DNA of 64,000 nt from Cystobacter fuscus (GTDB taxonomy: Bacteria > Myxococcota > Myxococcia > Myxococcales > Myxococcaceae). The translations under genes and the position numbers were made by a program. The stretch's first letter is position 1. Each line of letters begins with the position of its first letter. Shown here piece by piece: positions 33,804 through 42,277 of this stretch. Under the pieces are notes generated by a model, which was not told the DNA's origin, did no database searches, and worked only from the letters and a program-made list of their open reading frames with translations. The stretch lies in assembly GCF_002305875.1 (NCBI RefSeq), contig NZ_CP022098.1, positions 8,742,001-8,806,000 of the forward strand, read 5' to 3'.

Positions 33804-35305
33804 ACGACCTGGATTCATTGACGCGCCTCGCGTTCCTGGGCACCGCCCACGCGCCCGAGCCCGATGCCCTGGGAGGAGTGGAGGGCCAGGCTGCGCGAGC
33901 CCTGAGTGCCCTGTCCGTGGAGAAGCGGGTGCTGCTCGCGGCCGGAGCGCGGGGCGTGGCACGGGCCGCGGGTGGCCGCCTGTCCCGGCTCGACGCGCCC
34001 GGGGAAGCGGCACCGCCCGACTCCCTGGAAGTCTGTCCTCCCCGTGTGAGCGCCCTCCTGGTGGAGGTCATGGCCTCCGCGGATGCCGAGATGCTGGGCG
34101 CGATCCTCGAGCGGATGGCCCATGCCCGCCGCCGCCTTCCCCCGGAGCTGCTGCCCCGCATGCTCGGATTCAAAGGACCGATGCGCGCGGCGATCGTTCC
34201 GGTGCTGGGCGAACGGGGCCGGTGGCTCGCCCGTCTCCACCCCGAATGGCGCTCCGCGCTGACCGGCACCGGCACCTCGTCCGAGGAGGCCGAGCGCGTG
34301 TGGACGGAGGGGTCCTTCGAGGAGCGGCGCACGGTGCTCGAGCAGACCCGGCTCACGGATCCAGCCCGCGCCCGAGCCTGGCTCCAGGGCACCTTCGCCC
34401 AGGAGAAGAGCGAGCACCGCGCCCGATTCCTCTCCAGCCTGAAGCAGGGACTCTCCCTGGAGGATGAACCCCTGCTGGAGTTGGGCCGCAAGGATCGCGC
34501 AGCCGGGGTGCGCGAGGTGGCCAGGGAGCTGCTCTCCCAACTGCCCACGTCCGCCTTCGCGCGGCGAATGGAGGAACGGGCCCGGGCGGCGCTGCTTTGG
34601 GAGCAACCCGCGACGCTCCGCGTCCGCTTCCCCGCGAAGTGGGACGCCGAGGCCGAACGCGATGGTCTGGACAAGCCGCCCGCCGGCATCGGCCAGGGCG
34701 AGCACTGGCTCCAGCGGCTCCTGTCGGCGCTCCCCTTGTCCACCTGGGAGCGCGCGTTCGGCGCCACGCCGGAGCAGCTCGTCGCCGCCGCCGGGCGGAG
34801 CGAGGACGGCATCGGGCTCTCGGAGGGCTGGGCCCACGCGATGCGCCTGGGTGCCTCCCCGGATTGGGCCTCCGCCCTGCTCGACTTCTGGGCCCGTCAG
34901 AAACCCAAGATGCTCCCACCCGAGCGCGCGGAGTCCCTGGCGTTCACGCTGTTCGAGGCCCTGCCTCCCTCGGAGCGCGCCGGGCATACCCTGCGCGTGC
35001 TCCGTGGAGCGCAGGCCCTGCCCCGCCTGGAGCAAGCCCTCGCCCTGACGCCCACGCCCTGGCCGGTGGAACTCGCTCGGGAGTGGCTGCTGGCCCTTCG
35101 TCAGCAGAACGACACGACGAACCGCGCCCTGGCCTTGTTCACCTCCATCCCGCGCTCCGCGCTCGTCCTGCCCGCGGAGTGCCTCGCCGCCGCCGCCGAA
35201 CCCTTCCATCTACCTCCCCCCCTGTCCCCCTGGCAGCGGGAGCTCGATCGCTTCCAGACGAGCGTCTCGATCTGCCGGACCCTTCACGAGGAGCTGAAAC
35301 CGTGA
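33800..35305 (+). CDS. DUF5691-like protein of MoxR/VWA operon
   Basis: 501 residues, soluble, leucine/alanine-rich and almost wholly helical, resembling an alpha-solenoid. It opens with LTRLAFLGTAH and contains LARLHPEWR (about 146) and WLQGTFAQEKSEHRARFL (about 194-211), consistent with DUF5691. No catalytic motif is visible. Starts at GTG 33800 inside the SWIM stop and ends overlapping the MoxR start (GTGA at 35302), so stoichiometric production with both neighbours is likely. A scaffold or adaptor role for the ATPase is inferred from context. Confidence 0.8.
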   Translation: MNDLDSLTRLAFLGTAHAPEPDALGGVEGQAARALSALSVEKRVLLAAGARGVARAAGGRLSRLDAPGEAAPPDSLEVCPPRVSALLVEVMASADAEMLGAILERMAHARRRLPPELLPRMLGFKGPMRAAIVPVLGERGRWLARLHPEWRSALTGTGTSSEEAERVWTEGSFEERRTVLEQTRLTDPARARAWLQGTFAQEKSEHRARFLSSLKQGLSLEDEPLLELGRKDRAAGVREVARELLSQLPTSAFARRMEERARAALLWEQPATLRVRFPAKWDAEAERDGLDKPPAGIGQGEHWLQRLLSALPLSTWERAFGATPEQLVAAAGRSEDGIGLSEGWAHAMRLGASPDWASALLDFWARQKPKMLPPERAESLAFTLFEALPPSERAGHTLRVLRGAQALPRLEQALALTPTPWPVELAREWLLALRQQNDTTNRALALFTSIPRSALVLPAECLAAAAEPFHLPPPLSPWQRELDRFQTSVSICRTLHEELKP

Positions 35306-36387
35306 CCGCCACCGCCCTTCTCCGTCAGCACGCCGAGCAGCAATACGCCGAGGAACTGGCCGCGCTCGCCCGGGCGGATGACCGGCCCAAGCCCCCGGGC
35401 TGGGCGCTCTCGCCCTGGGCCGTGCGCCTCTACCTGCTCGGCGGCACGCTGCCCAACGGCTTCCGGGTGAGCGCCAAGTACATCGGCAACGCGCGGCTGG
35501 TGGAGATCGCCGTGGCGACGCTCGCCACCGACCGGGCCCTGCTGCTCTACGGCGTGCCCGGCACCGCCAAGTCCTGGCTGAGCGAGCACCTGGCCGCCGC
35601 CATCTGCGGGGACTCGACGCTGCTCGTGCAGGGCACGGCGGGCACGGACGAGGCGGCCCTGCGCTATGGCTGGAACTACGCGCGGCTGCTCGCCGAGGGC
35701 CCCTCGGACAAGGCCCTGGTGCCGAGCCCCGTGATGCGCGCCATGCGTGAGGGAAAGCTCGCGCGCATCGAGGAGCTGACGCGCATGCCGGGCGAGGTGC
35801 AGGACGCCCTCATCACCCTGCTCAGCGAGAAGACGCTCCCGATTCCGGAGCTGTCCAGCGAGGTGCAGGCCCGTGCGGGCTTCAACGTCATCGCCACGGC
35901 GAACAACCGGGACCGGGGCGTGAACGAGCTGTCGAGCGCCCTGTTGCGCCGCTTCAACACGGTGGTGCTGCCCACCCCCGACTCGCTGGAGCAGGAGGTG
36001 GAGATCGTCGAGAAGCGCGTGGCGGAGCTGGGGCGCGCCCTGGCCCTGCCCGCGGAGAAGCCCGCGCTGGAGGAGATCCGCCGGGTGGTCACCCTCTTCC
36101 GCGAGCTGCGTGGCGGCGCGACGCTGGATGGGACGATGAAGCTCAAGACGCCCTCGGGCGCGCTGTCCACGGCCGAGGCCATCTCCGTGATGAACGGGGG
36201 CCTCGCCATGGCGGGCTACTACGGGGACGGCGTGCTCCGGGCGCCGGACCTGGCCGCGGGCCTCACGGGCGCCATCGTGAAGGATCCGGTGCAGGACCGG
36301 GTGGTGTGGCTGGAGTACCTCAAGACGGTGGTGAAGGAGCGCGAGGGGTGGAAGGACCTCTACCGCGCGTGCATGGAGGTCCTGTGA
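35302..36387 (+). CDS. MoxR-type AAA+ ATPase
   Basis: 361 residues. Walker A is GVPGTAKS (G84-S91). The region around RIEELTRMPGEVQDALITLL matches the MoxR Walker B/helix-2 segment, with EEL in place of the usual DEI. NVIATANNRDRGVNELSSALLRRF gives sensor 1 and the arginine finger. MoxR ATPases remodel target proteins with a VWA partner by a metal-dependent contact; the VWA gene is two genes downstream. GTG 35302 overlaps the DUF5691 stop, and the stop overlaps the next GTG. An open frame continues upstream but lies inside the DUF5691 gene. Confidence 0.92.
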   Translation: MTATALLRQHAEQQYAEELAALARADDRPKPPGWALSPWAVRLYLLGGTLPNGFRVSAKYIGNARLVEIAVATLATDRALLLYGVPGTAKSWLSEHLAAAICGDSTLLVQGTAGTDEAALRYGWNYARLLAEGPSDKALVPSPVMRAMREGKLARIEELTRMPGEVQDALITLLSEKTLPIPELSSEVQARAGFNVIATANNRDRGVNELSSALLRRFNTVVLPTPDSLEQEVEIVEKRVAELGRALALPAEKPALEEIRRVVTLFRELRGGATLDGTMKLKTPSGALSTAEAISVMNGGLAMAGYYGDGVLRAPDLAAGLTGAIVKDPVQDRVVWLEYLKTVVKEREGWKDLYRACMEVL

Positions 36388-38615
36388 GCACGGAGCCGGG
36401 CGCGGGCGTTCATGTGCTCGGCGTGCGGCACCATGGGCCCGGCAGCGCGCGCGGCGTGCGCTCCGCGCTGGAAGCGCTCCAACCCGACGTGGTGCTCATC
36501 GAGGGCCCTCCCGACGCGGACGAGCTGCTGCCATTGGCGGCCCAGGCCGGGATGAAGCCGCCGGTGGCGCTGCTCGTCTACGCGCTCGACGCGCCCGCGC
36601 ACGCCGTCTTCTACCCGTTCGCCGTCTTCTCCCCGGAGTGGCAGGCCATCCAATACGCCCTGGGGCGCTCGCTGCCCGTGCGCTTCATCGACCTGCCCCA
36701 GGCACACCAGCTCGTCCCCGAGGCCATGGCCCAGGAGAAGGCGGAGCCACCCCGAGAGGATGCGCTGGGGGGGCTCGCGCGAGCGGCCGGCCACGAGGAG
36801 GGCGAGGGCTGGTGGGAGCAGCTCATCGAGCAACGCCAGGACGCGCGGGGCGTCTTCGAGGCCGTGCTCGAGGCGATGACTGCCGTGCGCGAGGCGGGGG
36901 GAGACATTCCCGCGCGCGAGGCCCTGCGCGAGGCGCACATGCGGCGCTGCATCCGCCAGGCGAAGAAGGAGGGCTTCCAGCGGATCGCCGTCGTGTGTGG
37001 CGCGTGGCATGGCCCGGCGCTCGTCCAGGCGAAGCCCGCGCGCGAGGACGACGCGCTGCTCAAGGGCCTGCCGAAGACGAAGGTGGCGGCCACGTGGATT
37101 CCCTGGACGTATGACCGGCTCGGCTGGCGCAGCGGGTACGGCGCGGGCGTGGACTCCCCCGGGTGGTACGCGCACCTGTGGCTCACTCCCGAGCGGCCGG
37201 TGAGCACCTGGGCGGCACGCATCGCGCAGCTCTTGCGCGGCGAGGGATTGGACGCCTCGTCCGCGAGCGTCATCGAGACGGTGCGGCTCGCCGAGGCGCT
37301 CGCGGCGCTGCGGGGGCGGAGCGCGGTGGGGTTGGGAGAGCTGCGCGACGCCGCGCTCAGCGTGCTGTGCGAGGGGGACGCGACCCCGCTGGTGCTCGTG
37401 CACGACCGGTTGGAGGTGGGCACGGGCCTGGGCGAGGTACCCTCCGACGTGCCCGCGGTGCCGCTCGCGAGGGACCTGGCCGCGCTGCAGAAGTCGCTGC
37501 GCCTGCCGCCCACGTCCGAGAGCAAGCTCCAGGAGTTGGACTTGCGCAAGGAGCTCGACCGGGGCCGGAGCCGGCTGCTGCACCGGCTGCGGCTGCTCGA
37601 CATTCCCTGGGGAGAGCCCGAGGACGACACGCGCAACGCGAAGGGCACCTTCCGCGAGAACTGGCGCGTGAAGTGGGAGCCCGAGCTGGCCGTGCGCGTC
37701 GTGGAGGCGAGCCTCTTCGGCAACACGGTGGAGTCGGCGGCCACGAGCCGGGTGAAGGCCCGCGCCGCCGAGGCGAAAGAGCTGGACACGCTGACGGCCC
37801 TGCTGGAGGCGAGTCTCCTCGCGGAGCTGTCCGCGTCCATCGACACCGTGCTGCACCATGTGCAGGAGCTCTCCACGCGCTCGGCGGACGTGCCGAAGCT
37901 GATGGAGGCCTTCCCGCCCCTGGTGCGCACGGTGCGCTACGGCAGCGTCCGGGAAACGCCCACCGAGCCCATCCTCGCCATCATCCACGGGCTGCTCGAG
38001 CGCATCTTCATCGGGTTGCCCGGGGCGTGCGTCGCGTTGGACGAGGACGCCGCGCGCGAGCGCCATGGCCAGTTGAGCACCCTGCACGCCGCGATGGTGC
38101 TGCTGGAAGACAAGGAGCGCCTGGAGGAGTGGTCCCAGGCCCTGGACGGGCTCGTGCAGCGGGACGCGGTGCACGGGCTGCTGCGCGGAGCGGCGCTGCG
38201 GCTGCGGGTGGAGATGGGCCACGTGGAGGACGCCGTGCTGGGCCCACTCGCCCGGAAGGCACTGTCTCCGGCGGTGCCCCCCGCCGAGGCGGCCGCGTGG
38301 CTGGAGGGGCTCGTCACCGGGAGCGCGCTGCTGCTGCTGCACCGCGACGAGCTGTGGGCGGCGCTCGACGGGTGGCTCTCCGGCCTCACGCGGGAGACCT
38401 TCGTCGAGCAGCTTCCCCTGGTGCGGCGTGCGTTCTCGCGCTTCGGAGCGGCCGAGCGGCGCGCCATGGCGGATCGCATCCGGCGGCCCGCCACCGCGCC
38501 GGGAGCGGCCCGGAGCACGAGGGGTGGAGACGATCTGGATCCCGAGCGCGTGGCGCAGGTGCTGCCCGTGCTGTCGCTCATCTTGGGAGTGAGGCTCGAT
38601 GAAAACCTCGGATGA
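36384..38615 (+). CDS. DUF5682-like protein with TIKI/TraB-type motifs
   Basis: 743 residues. The N-terminal 230 residues contain G13-V-R-H16, E40 in VVLIEGPPD, and G206-A-W-H209, i.e. two GxxH motifs and an acidic residue as in the TIKI/TraB/EreA/ChaN superfamily, some of whose members are metalloproteases or hydrolases. The remaining 500 residues are mostly helical, without recognised motifs, and may form the docking surface for the ATPase. No signal peptide. GTG 36384 overlaps the MoxR stop; the reading frame ends 17 bases inside the VWA gene. Catalysis is predicted only from motif spacing. Confidence 0.78.
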   Translation: MSTEPGAGVHVLGVRHHGPGSARGVRSALEALQPDVVLIEGPPDADELLPLAAQAGMKPPVALLVYALDAPAHAVFYPFAVFSPEWQAIQYALGRSLPVRFIDLPQAHQLVPEAMAQEKAEPPREDALGGLARAAGHEEGEGWWEQLIEQRQDARGVFEAVLEAMTAVREAGGDIPAREALREAHMRRCIRQAKKEGFQRIAVVCGAWHGPALVQAKPAREDDALLKGLPKTKVAATWIPWTYDRLGWRSGYGAGVDSPGWYAHLWLTPERPVSTWAARIAQLLRGEGLDASSASVIETVRLAEALAALRGRSAVGLGELRDAALSVLCEGDATPLVLVHDRLEVGTGLGEVPSDVPAVPLARDLAALQKSLRLPPTSESKLQELDLRKELDRGRSRLLHRLRLLDIPWGEPEDDTRNAKGTFRENWRVKWEPELAVRVVEASLFGNTVESAATSRVKARAAEAKELDTLTALLEASLLAELSASIDTVLHHVQELSTRSADVPKLMEAFPPLVRTVRYGSVRETPTEPILAIIHGLLERIFIGLPGACVALDEDAARERHGQLSTLHAAMVLLEDKERLEEWSQALDGLVQRDAVHGLLRGAALRLRVEMGHVEDAVLGPLARKALSPAVPPAEAAAWLEGLVTGSALLLLHRDELWAALDGWLSGLTRETFVEQLPLVRRAFSRFGAAERRAMADRIRRPATAPGAARSTRGGDDLDPERVAQVLPVLSLILGVRLDENLG

Positions 38616-39750
38616 AGAGCGGCTGGAGCGCTGGCGATTGGTGCTGGGACAGCCGGCGCAGGAGTCGCTGGGGGTGTCGCTCGGGGAGACCGAGCGGAGC
38701 ATGGATAGAACCCTCGAGGCGCTGTACGACTCCGAGCGCAAGGCGGGACTCGGCGCGTCCTCGCCGCAGGTGGCGCGCTGGCTCGGAGACATTCGCGAGT
38801 ACTTCCCCGCCCCCGTGGTGCGCGTCATGCAGGGGGATGCGATGGCGCGGCTGGGGCTGACGGAGATGTTGCTCCAGCCGGAGATGTTGGAGGCGGTGGA
38901 GCCGGACGTGCAGCTCGTGGCCACACTGCTGTCCTTGCGCAAGGTCATTCCCCAGAAGACGAAGGAGACGGCGCGCCGGGTGGTACGCAAGGTGGTGGAC
39001 GAGCTGGAGCGTCGGCTGCGGGCTCCCACCGAGCGGGCGGTGCGGGGAGCGCTGTCACGGGCCTCGCGCACGCGCCGGCCAAGGGCCTCGGAGATCGACT
39101 GGGACCGGACGCTGCGGGCCAACCTGGGCAACTACCTGCCCGAGCGCAAGAGCGTGGTGGTGGAGAAGCTGGTGGGCCATGGACGCAAGCGCTCGAGCCT
39201 GCGGGACGTGGTGCTGTGCATCGACCAGAGCGGCTCCATGGCGGCGTCGGTCGTCTACTCGAGCATCTTCGGCGCGGTGCTGGCGTCCCTGCGGGCGGTG
39301 TCCACGAAGATGGTGCTCTTCGACACGGCGGTGGTGGACCTGAGCGAGCAGTTGTCGGATCCGGTGGATCTGCTGTTCGGCACCCAGCTCGGAGGGGGCA
39401 CGGACATCGACCAGGCGCTCGGGTATTGCCAGCAGATCATCACCCGTCCGGCGCAGACCATCCTCGTGCTCGTCACGGATTTGTACGAGGGGGGCAACGC
39501 GCAGCGGATGCTCCAGCGGGCCGCCGCGCTCGTCCAGAGCGGCGTGACGGTCGTATGTCTCCTGGCCTTGAGCGATCAGGGCACGCCCTCGCATGACCCG
39601 CACCACGCAGCGCACTTCGCGGCGCTGGGCATCCCCACCTTCGCATGCACGCCGGACCTCTTCCCGGAACTCATGGCCGCGGCCCTTCAGCGCAACGACT
39701 TGCGCGCCTGGGCCTCACGGCAGGAACTCCAGGTGGCCCGCCCGGGGTGA
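38599..39750 (+). CDS. VWA domain protein, MoxR partner
   Basis: 383 residues. The C-terminal half is a von Willebrand A domain with an intact metal site: D209-x-S211-x-S213 (DQSGS), GGGTDID, and TDLYEGG. The N-terminal 190 residues are helical and basic. An intact MIDAS means it can bind a ligand through Mg/Mn, most likely the MoxR ATPase. ATG 38599 lies inside the end of the DUF5682 gene (17-base overlap). It is the last gene of the five; the convergent Imm52 gene ends 16 bases away. Confidence 0.9.
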   Translation: MKTSDEERLERWRLVLGQPAQESLGVSLGETERSMDRTLEALYDSERKAGLGASSPQVARWLGDIREYFPAPVVRVMQGDAMARLGLTEMLLQPEMLEAVEPDVQLVATLLSLRKVIPQKTKETARRVVRKVVDELERRLRAPTERAVRGALSRASRTRRPRASEIDWDRTLRANLGNYLPERKSVVVEKLVGHGRKRSSLRDVVLCIDQSGSMAASVVYSSIFGAVLASLRAVSTKMVLFDTAVVDLSEQLSDPVDLLFGTQLGGGTDIDQALGYCQQIITRPAQTILVLVTDLYEGGNAQRMLQRAAALVQSGVTVVCLLALSDQGTPSHDPHHAAHFAALGIPTFACTPDLFPELMAAALQRNDLRAWASRQELQVARPG

Positions 39751-39766
39751 GCACGGCGGGGATGCT

Positions 39767-40519
39767 TCAAGGCGTGATGATGGGTTCCAGGAGACCCGCT
39801 CTGTCCAGCAGCCCCTGAACGCGCTGAGCGAGTTCCACGTGTTCGGGGTTCGACACCGTGAGCAGGTCAGGCGTGAGGATGACGAGCATCCCTTTGTCCT
39901 CTACCGGCTCGATACGCACGGGAGCAGGCAACGGAGGCACCGTGCCCCGGCTGCGCGGGAAATACATGATCCATCCCACGAACGTCCCCGCGATGCCGAT
40001 GGAGGTAACGGTTTCACGGAGCATCGTTTCACGGAGCATCGATGAGGTGACGAGGGCGAATCCTGGCTCCCAGGCAAGCACCATGCTCCGCATGAGCTCG
40101 GTCAGAACAGGTACGCTCAAAACCCGCTCCGCGTTTGACCCTCGGGTTGGCAAGCTACATACACAAACGTTGCTCACGGCTTCCGAGTAGGCGCCGCATG
40201 AGAAGTTCAAACCGCTGTCCTCGTAGTCGACGCACACACCGTTCCACGCCCAGACAGAGTAACCGAGATCCTCGAATTGCCGATCCCTGCCCCGGCGAAT
40301 CAGTTTTTCGAGAGACTCTCGAGTGGGCTCGATGGGACGAGATAGTGCGTCCTTTCGGGACCTGCCCTGTTGAAACCAACGCGAGAAGGAAGGGTCGACC
40401 TTCGCCATGGCGGACCAGAAGGCTTCCGCCCGCCGAGCACACTCCTCTGGAGACTCCTTCCTCGGTCCCCAATAGGCGCCTGCGTAATACGACTCAATCC
40501 GCTGAAACGTCTTCGGCAT
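39767..40519 (-). CDS. Imm52 family immunity protein (copy 1)
   Basis: 250 residues, soluble. ESYYAGAYWGPRKESPEECARRAEAFW near the start (in two parts) and VGWIMYFPRSRG-VPPLPAPVRIEPVEDKG are Imm52 hallmarks, the family that pairs with Tox-REase-5 toxins. It begins 15 bases after the toxin stop codon, so it is cotranscribed and should protect the producer and its kin from the upstream toxin. The C-terminal third (PEHVELAQRVQ) closely matches the second copy at 47041. Composition is somewhat less GC-rich than that of housekeeping neighbours. Confidence 0.85.
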   Translation of the reverse strand: MPKTFQRIESYYAGAYWGPRKESPEECARRAEAFWSAMAKVDPSFSRWFQQGRSRKDALSRPIEPTRESLEKLIRRGRDRQFEDLGYSVWAWNGVCVDYEDSGLNFSCGAYSEAVSNVCVCSLPTRGSNAERVLSVPVLTELMRSMVLAWEPGFALVTSSMLRETMLRETVTSIGIAGTFVGWIMYFPRSRGTVPPLPAPVRIEPVEDKGMLVILTPDLLTVSNPEHVELAQRVQGLLDRAGLLEPIITP

Positions 40520-40534
40520 GGGCAGCGTATCTCC

Positions 40535-42070
40535 CTACAAAGGCTGGGTATAAACCACTTCAATTCCGCTCACGTTGTTTTTCTCGAACAAGAGTCGGAT
40601 GGCTTCGGCGGTCTTCTCCTCGGCGATATGCCATCGGATGGAGATCCCCTTCCCTCTCACAGCCCCGAGCTGCCGCCTGGCCTGATCGACGAGGGCCTGT
40701 GCTCCCGTGTTCTTGAACCAGGGCTTGGGCTCCAGCGTGTCGAAGAACTTGTTGGCGTAGCCGGGCCCCTTGGCCTCCAGTAGCACACCATCCGTGAAGC
40801 CGTCGAACCTCACGCCCCCGGCCTTTGTGCTCATGCCCCCAACCCAGTAGGCATCGTCCGCCGAGTGCCCCGTGATCTGCTCCTGGTAGGCGCGGGCCCG
40901 AGCGGACATGGATTCCCCTGCGGGGCCCCACTGGCCCGGCCCCGGAGCCGGTGAGGGCGCCTGCCCACTCGCCTGCGTCCGCTGGAGGATGATGGCCGCC
41001 CCCGGCCCGCCGCTCAGCACCGTGGCCACCTTCCCCACGGGCACCACCACGCGCTCCATCGCCAGTGCCCCCTCGGCCGAGAGCGACAGCACCGGCACCA
41101 GGGCCTCCGCTCCCGCGAACGTCCTCGTCAAGGTGCTCGAGGTACCTCCCGCCGCGCCAAAGGTGACCAGGAGGTTCGTGGTCAGCTTGGAGAGCGCCTT
41201 CACCTGCTCTCCCCGCGTCATCAACCGGAAGCGCGCGAGGTACTCGGGCGAAGAGGCGAGGAGGGCCGCCACTCCCGCGGGGAGATGTCGCAGCGCCGCG
41301 ATGCTGTCCACCGGGTGTGAAAGCAACTGGCCCATCGCGTGGTACAGCTCGACGAAGGACTCCTCCGCCCCGTCCAGCACGCGGCTGATGTGGTCGGCGT
41401 CGTCATACACCTCGGCCAGTCCAGGCCCGTCCATGATGGGCCGCAGTCGCGCGTCCGCTCTCCGGAAGACCCATCCGTGCACGGTGTAGAAGCGCCCCAG
41501 CTCGAAGGGCCCGGCGCGAAAGGCGTTGTCCTTCCACACCACCGGGCCCACCTTCTGCTGTGTGCGTCCGTTGAGCGCCCAGGCGAGATAGCCATCCGGC
41601 CGCAGCACGGCCACGCGGTTGAAGCGCTCCACCCGGCGCACCAGCTCCTCGCGAGAGGCGGCCCCTCCCTCCAACACCTCGCGCAGCAGATGGCAGGCGG
41701 CCATGCGTGGCGGAAGTGAGCCTGGCGTCATGGGCCTTCGCATCAGCAAGGTCAGCACCCGGGCCGCCTCTTGTTGCGAAAGGGGAACCCTGGCCGAAGG
41801 CATGTCGTGGACGTTGTCCAGGCCCGCGAGTGTCAACAGATAGTCGAAGGCATCCATCCGCACGGCGCCACCGCTCACCGCGCGCACGGCCATGTCGGCC
41901 GGGCTCACCATGGCCACGGCCATGAGAGGGACACGCGCACCCCGGCGGCCCGACGCGACACTCGGGCCGTGGTCCAGGAACGCGCCGTCAGATGCCGTCG
42001 CGCAACCCGTGGCCACGGCAACCATCCCCAGCAACAGGGCCACCCACTTCCATACTCGCGCAGCGGACAT
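40535..42070 (-). CDS. Lipoprotein toxin with C-terminal Tox-REase-5 domain (SitA-like)
   Basis: 511 residues. The signal peptide ends in the lipobox VATGC (C23), placing it in the outer membrane. A long middle region (about 60-370), shared with the second copy, is probably for delivery or transfer and contains hydrophobic glycine-rich stretches. After a proline-rich hinge (APSPAPGPGQW) the last 130 residues form a restriction-enzyme-fold toxin with D423 in FDGF and E432-A-K434. Lipoprotein anchor, toxin tail and an Imm52 antidote directly downstream match the Sit toxins that Myxococcus swaps between siblings by TraA/B-dependent outer-membrane exchange. The exact Sit family is not assigned. 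ATG 42070 follows a GGGG-rich ribosome site. Confidence 0.83.
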   Translation of the reverse strand: MSAARVWKWVALLLGMVAVATGCATASDGAFLDHGPSVASGRRGARVPLMAVAMVSPADMAVRAVSGGAVRMDAFDYLLTLAGLDNVHDMPSARVPLSQQEAARVLTLLMRRPMTPGSLPPRMAACHLLREVLEGGAASREELVRRVERFNRVAVLRPDGYLAWALNGRTQQKVGPVVWKDNAFRAGPFELGRFYTVHGWVFRRADARLRPIMDGPGLAEVYDDADHISRVLDGAEESFVELYHAMGQLLSHPVDSIAALRHLPAGVAALLASSPEYLARFRLMTRGEQVKALSKLTTNLLVTFGAAGGTSSTLTRTFAGAEALVPVLSLSAEGALAMERVVVPVGKVATVLSGGPGAAIILQRTQASGQAPSPAPGPGQWGPAGESMSARARAYQEQITGHSADDAYWVGGMSTKAGGVRFDGFTDGVLLEAKGPGYANKFFDTLEPKPWFKNTGAQALVDQARRQLGAVRGKGISIRWHIAEEKTAEAIRLLFEKNNVSGIEVVYTQPL

Positions 42071-42277
42071 GGACCACCCCCCTGTCCCAGGAGACGAAGG
42101 CCCCCGGGAACGGCTTTTCGTTCAACGCCGTGCCCAGCAGTATGCCGCCCCGCACGAAGACAGCGCGCGAACCCTTTACCGAGCTCCGAGAATGTGGAGC
42201 CCCACCGACCTCATTCCACGTGCTCGCGCGTGAAGCCGACCCGCGCGCCCGTGCGCTGTGGCAAGCTCGCGGCCCGC

